Shown: one piece after another, positions 46,297 to 54,892 of the stretch
Layout: every line of letters begins with the position of its first letter
Numbering within the stretch: position 1 is the first letter of the stretch
Source of the DNA: Spartobacteria bacterium
GTDB lineage: Bacteria; Verrucomicrobiota; Verrucomicrobiia; Chthoniobacterales; UBA10450
Length of the DNA: 64,000 nt
Assembly: GCA_003167555.1 (NCBI GenBank)
Contig: PMSN01000004.1
Span: forward strand, 1 to 64,000
Reading direction: 5' to 3'
Notes under the pieces: model-generated
Told to the model about the DNA's origin: nothing
Databases searched by the model: none
Seen by the model: only the letters and a program-made list of their open reading frames with translations
Position numbers and translations under genes: made by a program

Positions 46297-47746
46297 AATC
46301 CTCACCACGATCGGTCTCGAAGTGCACGTCCAGCTCAAGACGCGCTCGAAAATGTTCTGCGGCTGCCGGGTGGAATTCGGCGCGGCGCCGAACTCGCACA
46401 CTTGTCCGACTTGCCTCGGGTTGCCCGGCGCGCTGCCAGTGATGAACCACGAAGCGCTCCGGCTCACGGTCCTGACCGGACTGATGCTCGGGTGCGACAT
46501 CGCGCCGCTCAGCAAGTTCGATCGCAAAAGTTATTTCTATCCGGACATGCCGAAGAACTATCAGATTTCCCAATACGATCTGCCGTTGTGCGCGAACGGC
46601 AGCGTGCCGTTGCACGACCTCGCTTATCCAAAGGACGCGCAGAAGAAGATTGCGACGCCGGAGAAAGAAGTGCCGCTCGTCCGCATTCACCTGGAGGAAG
46701 ATGTCGCGAAAAGTTTTCACCTCGAAAATAACACCGCGATCGATTTCAACCGCGCGGGCACGCCGCTGATGGAGATCGTGAGCCAGCCCGAAATCAATTC
46801 TCCCGAGGAAGCGTTCGCCTTTCTCACGGCGCTCAAACAAATCCTGATTTACGGCGCGGTCAGCGACGCGGACATGGAGAAAGGCCAGTTGCGTTGCGAC
46901 TGCAATATCTCGGTCCGGCCCGCGGCCCAGCAGGAACTCGGCGCGAAGATCGAGATCAAGAACATGAACTCGATCAGCGCGGTCCGGCGCGCCCTCACTT
47001 ACGAAGTGGAGCGGCAAACAGAGGCGCTCGCACGCGGCGAAAAATTGGAGCAGGAGACGCGCGGCTGGGATGATGGCGCGGGCAAGACGTTTCTGATGCG
47101 CACGAAAGAGTCGGCGCACGATTACCGTTACTTCGCCGAGCCCGATCTCGTGCCGGTGAAGACTGAATCGCTGCTCGAGGAGGTGCGCGCGCGATTGCCG
47201 GAGCTGCCGCGCGCGAAGCGAGCCCGGTTCGTCGAGCAGTATGGCGTGAGTGTCTACGACGCGGCTGTGTTGGCGCACGACCTGGCGCTCGCTGCATTTT
47301 TTGAGGCGGCCGCGAAAGGCGCGCGGAAACCGAAGAGCGTCGCGAATTGGATCTTGAACGATCTGCAAAGCGCTCTGGCTGGCGCGGGCCGCGCGATCGG
47401 AGATTGTCCGATCTCTCCCGCGGCACTCGATGAATTGGTGAATCTGATCGAGAGCGGAAAGATCAGCGGGAAGCAGGCGAAGGAAGTTTTCTCGGAGATG
47501 TTCGCGAGCGGGAAAAGCGCGGCGGCGATTGTGAGCGAAAAAGGGATCGAGCAATTGAACGATCCGACTGAGATCGAAACGCTCTGCGAACAAGTGATCG
47601 CCGCGAATCCGAAACCGGTCGCGGATTTTCGCGGGGGAAATTCCGCGTCGCTAAATTTTCTCAAGGGACAGGTGCTGAAGCTTTCGAAAGGCAAGGCGAA
47701 CCCGGCGCTGGTGGGGGAAATCTTGGAACGGCAACTGAAGACATGA
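46286..47746 (+). CDS. gatB: Asp/Glu-tRNA amidotransferase subunit B, start codon disturbed
   Basis: Kinase/transamidation-binding subunit of GatCAB, correcting Glu-tRNA(Gln). TIGLEVHVQLKTRSKMFCGC, CPTCLGLPGALPVMN, KSYFYPDMPKNYQISQYD and EEDVAKSFHLE are family hallmarks; the C-terminal YqeY-like tail ends at ILERQLKT. The conserved IGLEVHVQL begins before the first canonical start (GTG 46322). The frame is open back to 46226 without ATG, GTG or TTG ahead of that. I propose CTG at 46286, overlapping the previous stop as CTGA, which gives a full-length N-terminus. GTG 46322 would lose about 12 residues. Confidence 0.88.
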   Translation: MKSSILTTIGLEVHVQLKTRSKMFCGCRVEFGAAPNSHTCPTCLGLPGALPVMNHEALRLTVLTGLMLGCDIAPLSKFDRKSYFYPDMPKNYQISQYDLPLCANGSVPLHDLAYPKDAQKKIATPEKEVPLVRIHLEEDVAKSFHLENNTAIDFNRAGTPLMEIVSQPEINSPEEAFAFLTALKQILIYGAVSDADMEKGQLRCDCNISVRPAAQQELGAKIEIKNMNSISAVRRALTYEVERQTEALARGEKLEQETRGWDDGAGKTFLMRTKESAHDYRYFAEPDLVPVKTESLLEEVRARLPELPRAKRARFVEQYGVSVYDAAVLAHDLALAAFFEAAAKGARKPKSVANWILNDLQSALAGAGRAIGDCPISPAALDELVNLIESGKISGKQAKEVFSEMFASGKSAAAIVSEKGIEQLNDPTEIETLCEQVIAANPKPVADFRGGNSASLNFLKGQVLKLSKGKANPALVGEILERQLKT

Positions 47747-47769
47747 ATGAGTGTGCGCGTCTTTCTTTG

Positions 47770-47929
47770 CTTGTCATCCTGAGCCGCGCAGACGGCGAAG
47801 GACCTCGCACCCGGTCATCGGCCAGCTTGCGCAAAGGTCGGACCTTCGACTTGAACGGTGTGGTGAAGGCGCAAGCTATTTCGCATTGCAGTTGTGAGGT
47901 CCCTCGCCGTCTGCGCGGCTCTGGATGAC
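47770..47929. repeat. Family B palindromic repeat
   Basis: GTCATCCTGAGCCGCGCAGA at the left, GCCGTCTGCGCGGCTCTGGA then TGAC at the right; inner GGACCTCGCA and TTGTGAGGTCC arms. It fills the gatB to glycerate kinase gap and ends in ATGAC. Confidence 0.87.
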
Positions 47930-47945
47930 AAAGCGAAACCGTTCC

Positions 47946-49052
47946 ATGCGAATCCTCGTCGCGCCGGATAAATTCAAGGGCTCGTTAGGCGCGCGCGAAG
48001 TCGCGGCCAGGATCGCGGCGGGATTGCGCGACGCTCGGCCGGGGTTGGAAATCGAGGTGCAGCCTGTGGCGGACGGAGGTGAGGGGACCGCCGATTTGAT
48101 TCGCGAGGCATGCGACGGCGAATGGATCACGTGTGCCGCGCAGGACGCGCTCGGGCGTGCGATCGAGGCGCGATATGGCTGGCTCGCCAAAACCGCAACA
48201 GCGGTCCTAGAGATGAGTGAGGCCGCGGGCTTCTGGCGAATCGCGGCGCACGAGCGCGATCCGATCCGCGCGAACACATTCGGCGTCGGCGAAATGCTGC
48301 GCGACACAATCGCGCGCGGCGCAAAGGAGATCGTCGTCGGCTTGGGCGGGAGCGCGACAAATGATGGCGGTTTCGGAATGGCGCGCGCTTTGGGTTTTCG
48401 TTTTCTGAGCAAGGCGGGCGCGGAGTTGGCCGACGCAGTGATCGATCTGCGGGACCTCGAACGGATTTCATCACCGCGCGATCTCACCCTTCCGCGTGTG
48501 ATTGCCGCAACCGATGTGCTGAATCCGTTCCTCGGTCAACGCGGCGCGACGCGAACCTTCGGACCGCAGAAAGGCGCGACGCCGGATCAACTCGGCTCGC
48601 TGGAAGAAGCGCTTGCGCGTCTCGCCGATGTCGTGGCGCGCGATTTGGGCCGCGACTTTCGGGACGCTCCCGGCGCCGGCGCGGCCGGCGGATTGGGCTT
48701 CGGTCTGATGAGTTTTTGTGGCGCGACGGTGCGGCCCGGTTTCGATCTCGTCGCGGAGATGGTCGATCTCGAAGCAGCGGTTGGACGCGCCGATGTTGTC
48801 ATCACCGGCGAGGGCAGCCTGGATGAACAGACGCTCGACGGGAAAGCGCCGGCGGGAGTGGCGCGGCTCGCGCGGAAGCATGGGAAGCGCTCCTTCGCGA
48901 TCGTCGGATCTGCGGCGGAGGGCGGGACGTCACGTGATCTCTTCGATGGCGTCCTGGTTCTGGCAACGCCGCCGATCACGCGGGAAGAATCGATGGCGCG
49001 GACCGCGGAGCTCTTGCAGGAACGCGCGCGAGAATTGGCCCAAATGATGTAG
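47946..49052 (+). CDS. Glycerate kinase (GarK/GlxK family)
   Basis: 368 aa. Phosphorylates glycerate to a phosphoglycerate. MRILVAPDKFKGSLGAREVA is the diagnostic N-terminus; PVADGGEGTAD, GLGGSATNDGGFGMARALG and VITGEGSLDEQTLDGKAPAGVA follow. The ATG at 47946 is the family start; an ATG at 47925 comes from the repeat just before. Confidence 0.94.
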   Translation: MRILVAPDKFKGSLGAREVAARIAAGLRDARPGLEIEVQPVADGGEGTADLIREACDGEWITCAAQDALGRAIEARYGWLAKTATAVLEMSEAAGFWRIAAHERDPIRANTFGVGEMLRDTIARGAKEIVVGLGGSATNDGGFGMARALGFRFLSKAGAELADAVIDLRDLERISSPRDLTLPRVIAATDVLNPFLGQRGATRTFGPQKGATPDQLGSLEEALARLADVVARDLGRDFRDAPGAGAAGGLGFGLMSFCGATVRPGFDLVAEMVDLEAAVGRADVVITGEGSLDEQTLDGKAPAGVARLARKHGKRSFAIVGSAAEGGTSRDLFDGVLVLATPPITREESMARTAELLQERARELAQMM

Positions 49053-49067
49053 AATAGGCCTCCGTAA

Positions 49068-52000
49068 ATGGAAGAGAACGCCCCACATTCCGTCACGCCG
49101 TTCGTTTTCTCGGATCCCGCCGGGAAACGCTGGCCACGCCTGCGCCTCGTGCTCCTCATCGCGGGCGTCCTGATTTTTCTCGGCACGATTCTTTTCGTGC
49201 AGACGCTCTTTGTCGCCCCGCAACTGAATCTCCCTTTTGCCCTGCGACAGTTGAAAGGGCAACTGAAGTCGCTTCAGAAAGTGAATCCGGCCGGGCAACA
49301 GCCGGCGAACCTTGCGCTCTGGGAAAAATTCGCCGCGACCCGCCTGGCCTCGAAGAAGACTCCGGGACCAGCGCCTTCTCCGCCGGCGCATCCGCGGAAG
49401 AAATCGGCGGACAATGAAGTGCGCCTCGCGTTTTACACCAACGGCGATCCCTACAGCTACACGTCGCTCGAGCAGCACGCGGCCCAGATCACGCATGTGT
49501 GCCCTGAATGGATGGCGATGACGAATGGCTCGGGCGATCTGCAAGTCGATGCCGACGAACGCATCCCGAAACTCGCGGCCAGCAAAGGGATCGCATTGAT
49601 GCCGTTGCTGACGAATCTCGTCGGCGACACCTGGCAACCGGAAGCGGTCGAGAATCTCGCGCACGCTTCCACGGAACGGCAGGACCGTTTCATCCAGAAG
49701 GTGCTGGCGATTTTGAACGAGGCGAAGGCGGCCGGCGTGGTGGTCGATTGGGAGCAGATCGATCCCGCTTACAAAAAAGACATCACGATATTTCTCGACC
49801 GTTTCACGGACGCGCTCCACTACGATGACAAACAGCTCTGGCTCTGCGTCCAGCCGGGCCAGGACCTCGATTACATCGATTTCGAGGAGATCTCGGATAA
49901 CGTCGATCGCTTCGTCGCGTTGCTCTTCGACGAAACGTCCGACATCGATCCGGCCGGCCCGCTCGGTTCGCGGCGATGGTTCGAAGGATGGCTTAACGTC
50001 CTGATGGATGGCGCGGAGGCGAAGCAATGGATCATCGCGCTCGGCAGTTACGGATACGATTGGACCAACGGCGCGAAGAAGGCGGAGCTGATCAGTTTCC
50101 CCGAGGCGATGAGCCGCGCGAGCTACGCCGAGGTGGCTGGGCTCAACATCGCCGCGCCGGATTACAGTCCGTATTTTTATTACGAAGACGCGGACAAGGA
50201 CCATTCCGTCTGGTTCCTCGATGCGGTGACGTTCCTGAATCAATTGCGCAAGGTGAGGGAAGTGAAGGCCGGCGGGTTCGCGGTCTACCGCCTCGGCACG
50301 GAGGATGTTTCGATCTGGGACGCGCTCGGCGTTCCTCAGGATTTTAAGATGGAAGCGTCGTTGCGTTCGGCGCTCGAGGTTCTCCGAGGCACCGACACGA
50401 TCGCCGATGTCGGCGAGGGCGAGATCGTCTCCGTCGATGAGACGCAGTCCGACGGATTCCGTTCGCTCGCGGTGGACAAGGACGGCTACCTTACCGCCGC
50501 GTATTCGAAGTTCCCGCAGTTCCCCACGCTTTATCATCAAGGCGCGGGCGAGCCGCACCAGGTCGCCATCACCTTCGATGACGGGCCCGACCCGGAATGG
50601 ACGCCGCAAATTCTCGACATCCTGAAAGCGGCAAATGTGAAAGCCGCGTTTTTCCTCGTGGGCGCGAACGCGGAACAATATCCAGCACTCGTTAGGCGAA
50701 TCGTCGAGGAAGGCCACGAGATCGGAAACCACACCTATTACCATCCCAATCTCGCGCTCTGCTGGCCCGAGCATATCCGGATCGAGCTCAACGCCACGCA
50801 ACTTCTCCTCGAAACGATCACCGGCCGTTCGACGACACTCTTTCGCCCGCCCTACGCCGCCGACACGAGTCCTTCAAAAGTTAGTGAGCTGATGCCGTTG
50901 AACCTGGCGCAGGAGCTCGGTTATCTCGTCGTGCTCGAAAACATCGATCCCCAGGATTGGGCGCGGCCGGGCGCCGACATCATCCTCCAGCGCGTGAAGC
51001 AGCAGCGGCATGACGGCAGCATCATTTTGCTCCACGACGCGGGCGGCGACCGCGAGCAAACGGTCGAAGCGCTGCCGCGGATTCTCGATTATCTCAAGGC
51101 GCGCGGCGATACCGTCGTGTCGTTAGGCACGCTCCTCGGCACGACCCGCGATGCGTTGATGCCGCCCGTGCAGACCAAGGGCTTGAATCATTTTGTTTCC
51201 GGCGCCGGCTTCCGGATTTTCCACGCGTCGGAAGAATTTCTCTGGGCGTTCATGATTGTCGCGACCGCGCTCGTGGTGTTGCGGACGCTCACGGTGATCT
51301 GGCTGGCTGCGCGCTTCCGCCGGACCTGGCCGTCGAATTTCGCCGAACCTCTCAGCGTGCTCGTGGCTGCCTACAACGAAGAAAAAGTGATCGGGGAAAC
51401 TTTGCGCACCGTTCTCGCGACTGATTATACGGGGGAAATCGAGGTGATCGTGGTCGATGATGGATCGCGGGACCAGACGGCGGCCGAGGTGGAAGCAATC
51501 GCCGCGACCGATCCGCGGGTGCGTTTGTTGCGTCAGGAAAATCGCGGGAAAGCGCGCGCGTTGCAGCGCGGTCTCGCCGCGGTGCGGAGCGGGGTCGTCG
51601 TTTTTCTCGATGCCGATACGCATTGCCAGCGCGATACGCTCCGGCGATTGGTCGAGCCGTTTTCCGATGAAGGCGTGGGCGCCGTGTCGGGGCACGCGAA
51701 GGTCGGCAATCTCCGCACATTCATCGCGCGCTGCCAGGCGCTCGAATACACCTGCGGCTTCAATCTCGATCGGCGCGCCTACACGCGCTGGAATTGCATG
51801 ACGGTGGTTCCGGGTGCGATCAGCGCGATCCGGAAATCCGCCATCGACGACGCGGGCGGGCTCAGCCTCGAAACGCTGGCGGAAGACACCGATCTGACGC
51901 TCTCCCTGCATAAGCGCGGCCACCGGATGGTTTACGTTCCCGAAGCGATCGCGTGGACCGAAGCGCCGGAGACAGTGCGCACTCTTGCGCGGCAACGTTT

Positions 52001-52418
52001 TCGCTGGGCTTACGGCACGCTGCAGTGCCTGTGGAAACATCGTGACATGGTCTTCAACTGGAACTACCGCGCGCTCGGCTGGTTCAGTTTGCCGAGCGTC
52101 TGGTTTTTCCAGATCATTCTCGTCGCCATCACGCCGATGGTGGATTTGTTTCTCCTCGCCTCGCTTCCTTTCGGCGCGTGGCGCGCGGTGTTGCCATTTG
52201 TCATCGCGTTTTTGAGCATGGACGTGCTGCTCGCGACGCTCGCCTGTATCCTGGAACGCGAATCCGTCCTGCGCGCGTGGCGGATTCTCCCGATGCGACT
52301 GATCTATCGGCCGATGCTGAGCTACGTGATTTGGAAAGCGATCCTGCGCGCGATCAAAGGCGCCTTGGTGGGATGGGGAAAATTGGAACGAACCGCGTCG
52401 GTGCCGGTGAGGGTTTAG
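49068..52418 (+). CDS. Fusion of GH18-like domain, NodB polysaccharide deacetylase and family 2 glycosyltransferase
   Basis: 1116 aa membrane protein. One N-terminal helix (residues 24-48), then a GH18-like barrel (about 115-470) with the GVVVDWEQID motif. The NodB deacetylase follows (about 495-690): AITFDDGPDPEWTPQ near 503, HEIGNHTYYHP and FRPPYAAD. Another helix precedes the GT2 synthase (about 755-1000): VLVAAYNEE, VVDDGSRDQTA, DADT and QRFRW near 976, with C-terminal helices. One chain could polymerise, deacetylate and cut an exported beta-linked, chitin- or PNAG-like polymer. Direction of transport and sugar are inference. Confidence 0.9.
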   Translation: MEENAPHSVTPFVFSDPAGKRWPRLRLVLLIAGVLIFLGTILFVQTLFVAPQLNLPFALRQLKGQLKSLQKVNPAGQQPANLALWEKFAATRLASKKTPGPAPSPPAHPRKKSADNEVRLAFYTNGDPYSYTSLEQHAAQITHVCPEWMAMTNGSGDLQVDADERIPKLAASKGIALMPLLTNLVGDTWQPEAVENLAHASTERQDRFIQKVLAILNEAKAAGVVVDWEQIDPAYKKDITIFLDRFTDALHYDDKQLWLCVQPGQDLDYIDFEEISDNVDRFVALLFDETSDIDPAGPLGSRRWFEGWLNVLMDGAEAKQWIIALGSYGYDWTNGAKKAELISFPEAMSRASYAEVAGLNIAAPDYSPYFYYEDADKDHSVWFLDAVTFLNQLRKVREVKAGGFAVYRLGTEDVSIWDALGVPQDFKMEASLRSALEVLRGTDTIADVGEGEIVSVDETQSDGFRSLAVDKDGYLTAAYSKFPQFPTLYHQGAGEPHQVAITFDDGPDPEWTPQILDILKAANVKAAFFLVGANAEQYPALVRRIVEEGHEIGNHTYYHPNLALCWPEHIRIELNATQLLLETITGRSTTLFRPPYAADTSPSKVSELMPLNLAQELGYLVVLENIDPQDWARPGADIILQRVKQQRHDGSIILLHDAGGDREQTVEALPRILDYLKARGDTVVSLGTLLGTTRDALMPPVQTKGLNHFVSGAGFRIFHASEEFLWAFMIVATALVVLRTLTVIWLAARFRRTWPSNFAEPLSVLVAAYNEEKVIGETLRTVLATDYTGEIEVIVVDDGSRDQTAAEVEAIAATDPRVRLLRQENRGKARALQRGLAAVRSGVVVFLDADTHCQRDTLRRLVEPFSDEGVGAVSGHAKVGNLRTFIARCQALEYTCGFNLDRRAYTRWNCMTVVPGAISAIRKSAIDDAGGLSLETLAEDTDLTLSLHKRGHRMVYVPEAIAWTEAPETVRTLARQRFRWAYGTLQCLWKHRDMVFNWNYRALGWFSLPSVWFFQIILVAITPMVDLFLLASLPFGAWRAVLPFVIAFLSMDVLLATLACILERESVLRAWRILPMRLIYRPMLSYVIWKAILRAIKGALVGWGKLERTASVPVRV

Positions 52419-52428
52419 CATTTTTATC

Positions 52429-52531
52429 GTCATGGTGAGCGCAGTCGAACCATCCCGTGTATTCCTGCGGCAGCGTCGCTCGCGAGAAACTACGGGGTTC
52501 TTCGACTCCGCTGCGCTCCGCTCAGAATGAC
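52429..52531. repeat. Family A-like palindromic repeat
   Basis: Begins GTCATGGTGAGCGCAGTCGA, ends CCGCTGCGCTCCGCTCAGAA then TGAC. The ATG within its terminal GAATGAC is the apparent start of the GH26 gene. Confidence 0.8.
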
Positions 52532-53651
52532 AAGCAGGGTACGCTTCGCGGTCAGTCTGCTCACCGCTGCTCTTGTTGCGACGACCGGCTGTCGCAAGCA
52601 GAGCACCGTCCACCCGCCCGATCCGAACGCGCCGGTCGAAGTTCTCGCGCCGGAGCGCGGCGCTTACACGGGCGCGTTCATGGATTTCGGCGACGCGGAA
52701 GATGAAGTCACGCTCGAGATGATCGAGGAGTTCGAGACGATGGTCGGCAAACACCAGGCCATCATCGCTTCCTCAAGCTACTGGGGTGAACAAAGTTTTC
52801 CCACCGCGAACCTGAACGTGGTCTGGCGCCACGGCGCGATGCCGCTCGTCTTTTGGTCGCCCTGGGACCGGCCGTATGAACAGAATCGCGGCCCGGACAA
52901 GTTTAGCCTCAACGCCATCATCGAGGGAAAATGGGACGCGTACATCGATAAGTGGGCCGATGCCGCCCGCGAGTTCGGGAAGCCGATGATCGTCGCGTTC
53001 GGTGTGGAGATGAATGGCGACTGGTTTCCATGGTCCGGTTGGTTTTACGGAGGCGAGGAGTGGGTCGGTGACACGCCCGATCAGTGGGAAGGTCCCGAGC
53101 ATTTCAAGAAAGCGTATCGGCATGTGGTCGATCGTGTCCGCGCGCGCGGCGCCAAGAACATCCAGTGGATGTTTCACACGAACAATTATTCATACCCGCT
53201 GGATACCTGGAACTTTGCGCCGGCGTATTATCCGGGATCGGATTACGTGGACTGGCTCGGGATGAGCGTTTACGGCCAGCAGTTCAAGGACGAACCGAAT
53301 CCGGATATTCCGTCGCTCCTCGACTGGCCCTACAAGGAATTGTGCGGACTCGATCCGCAAAAGCCGGTCATGATCGCGGAGTGGGCCACGGGCGATTTTC
53401 CGTTCTCGGCCGATGCGCAAGGAATGCTCAAACCGCAGTGGATCAGTCAGGCGCTGGAGATGTTTCGGACGCGTTATCCGCGGATTAAAGCTGCGATTTA
53501 CTGGCACGAGCGCTGGCAGAATCCCGACCAGACCTACAGCAACCTGCGGGTGAACTCGTCGGTGGAATCGCTGGAAGCATATCGAGCAGGCGTCGCGCAT
53601 CCTGATTGGCTGGGAAACTTGCTCTTGCGACCGGTCCACAGCGAGCGGTAA
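52527..53651 (+). CDS. GH26-like (beta-mannanase type) lipoprotein
   Basis: 374 aa. The leader ends LVATTGC, a lipobox with Cys22. GAFMDFGDA opens the barrel; Glu161 in FGVEMNGDWFPW is the acid/base, and Glu285 in VMIAEWATGD the nucleophile, as in GH26. IYWHERWQ closes it. Likely anchored on the envelope and acting on mannan or a related beta-glycan, possibly the polymer of the preceding synthase. Its start codon lies in the end of a dispersed repeat. Confidence 0.85.
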   Translation: MTSRVRFAVSLLTAALVATTGCRKQSTVHPPDPNAPVEVLAPERGAYTGAFMDFGDAEDEVTLEMIEEFETMVGKHQAIIASSSYWGEQSFPTANLNVVWRHGAMPLVFWSPWDRPYEQNRGPDKFSLNAIIEGKWDAYIDKWADAAREFGKPMIVAFGVEMNGDWFPWSGWFYGGEEWVGDTPDQWEGPEHFKKAYRHVVDRVRARGAKNIQWMFHTNNYSYPLDTWNFAPAYYPGSDYVDWLGMSVYGQQFKDEPNPDIPSLLDWPYKELCGLDPQKPVMIAEWATGDFPFSADAQGMLKPQWISQALEMFRTRYPRIKAAIYWHERWQNPDQTYSNLRVNSSVESLEAYRAGVAHPDWLGNLLLRPVHSER

Positions 53652-53681
53652 GGAGTAGCGGGAAGTGGGGAAATCTCTTTC

Positions 53682-54848
53682 ATGCTTGAACGAGTAAAAG
53701 AATTATTGCCGATGTTGCGCTGTCCTCGCACCCACACATCGCTTCACTTGGGCAATGGCAAATTGATCTCCGATAGCGGCGAGGAATACCCAATCGTTAA
53801 CGGCAAACCGATTCTCGTTAGATCGCCGCGAACGCATCATCTGACGCCACCATCAGCGGAACACATATCGCAAAACCACAAACGGTACGTCGTCGAGGAG
53901 AGGTGCTCCAGTTCGCCGAGAAGATGTTTGCATCTCGGTTCCGGCAACGTCCCTTGTACGGATCCGCGTGTTATCTCGTTCGATGTGTTGCCGTGCGAGA
54001 ACGTCGATATCGTAGGCGAGGCCGAGGAGTTGCCGTTTGTGGATGATGTTTTCGATCTGGTGGATTCAGGCGCGGTCTTCGAACATTTGCGCGACCCGCT
54101 CCGCGCGATCAAAGAGGTGAAGCGCGTCACCGCTCCCGCGGGACTCTATCTGATTGATACGGCGTTCCTGCAATCATATCACGGTTTTCCTGCGCACTAT
54201 TTTAACCTGACGCCGCTCGCCGCGGAATCGTTCCTCGTCGACGATTTCCTTCTTGAAGATTCACATGTCCCGGGATCCGCGACTCTTGTGCAGACATTTC
54301 TTGATCTGAGCGAAAGATTTCTCGCGGCTTTGCCCAAGGAGAGGCGCTTGGCGGTGGAGCGCCTGGCGCTGCGTGACCTGCTCGACGTATTGAAAAACGA
54401 CGCGCTGTTTCGCGACCAATTGCTGCAAGAATTCTCTGAATATTCAAACCGCTGTCTTGCCGCCAGCTTCGTGATAGCTGCGCGCAAACCAGCGCGGTGG
54501 AATGAAGCGCAACTCGTCTGGGAGCAGGTGCCGGGCTTAGCCGAGGAGTGTCGGCTGGCAAGAAGAGAACATTACGAGCTGCGCATGACTGCTATTCTCA
54601 GGCATCACGAAGTTCTTTTGTATGAGCGTCTTTGCCGGGAAAGTGGAGTCGAGTTAAATGCTGGGCGGCCTAACGACCCGGCACCGATCAGGGACATTCT
54701 CGCGCGATGTAAGCCGGACGACATCCTCAGCCACAAATCGGTCCTTGCGGCGAACGACGCGCTACGTTGCGTGGAGCAGGATCTACGAGTCTCCCGTGAC
54801 GAGTGGATCAAACTGTACACCGGTGCTATTTCTTGCGCTCAACGGTGA
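53682..54848 (+). CDS. SAM-dependent methyltransferase with N-terminal Trm112-like region
   Basis: 388 aa. LPMLRCPRTHTSLHLGNGKLISDSGEEYPIVNGKPIL is like the Trm112/YcaR zinc-less segment. CLHLGSGNVPCTDP is the SAM-binding loop, with EELPFVDDVFDLVDSGAVFEHL and KEVKRVTAPAGLYLID as motifs II and III of class I methyltransferases. The last 200 residues are helical with no known domain. GC content is visibly lower than neighbours, which may mean recent gain. Substrate unknown; its place by glycan genes suggests a surface molecule. Confidence 0.8.
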   Translation: MLERVKELLPMLRCPRTHTSLHLGNGKLISDSGEEYPIVNGKPILVRSPRTHHLTPPSAEHISQNHKRYVVEERCSSSPRRCLHLGSGNVPCTDPRVISFDVLPCENVDIVGEAEELPFVDDVFDLVDSGAVFEHLRDPLRAIKEVKRVTAPAGLYLIDTAFLQSYHGFPAHYFNLTPLAAESFLVDDFLLEDSHVPGSATLVQTFLDLSERFLAALPKERRLAVERLALRDLLDVLKNDALFRDQLLQEFSEYSNRCLAASFVIAARKPARWNEAQLVWEQVPGLAEECRLARREHYELRMTAILRHHEVLLYERLCRESGVELNAGRPNDPAPIRDILARCKPDDILSHKSVLAANDALRCVEQDLRVSRDEWIKLYTGAISCAQR

Positions 54849-54892
54849 GATTGGCGTTCGTGTAGTCGTGCGCAGTAAGAAAAACGGACTGG

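Noticed and set aside
48930-52754. Long minus-strand frames of 623 and 543 codons
   Set aside because: They are antisense shadows of the glycerate kinase and GH18-NodB-GT2 genes; composition is Arg/Asp/His-rich and no domain is visible, as expected in GC-rich DNA.
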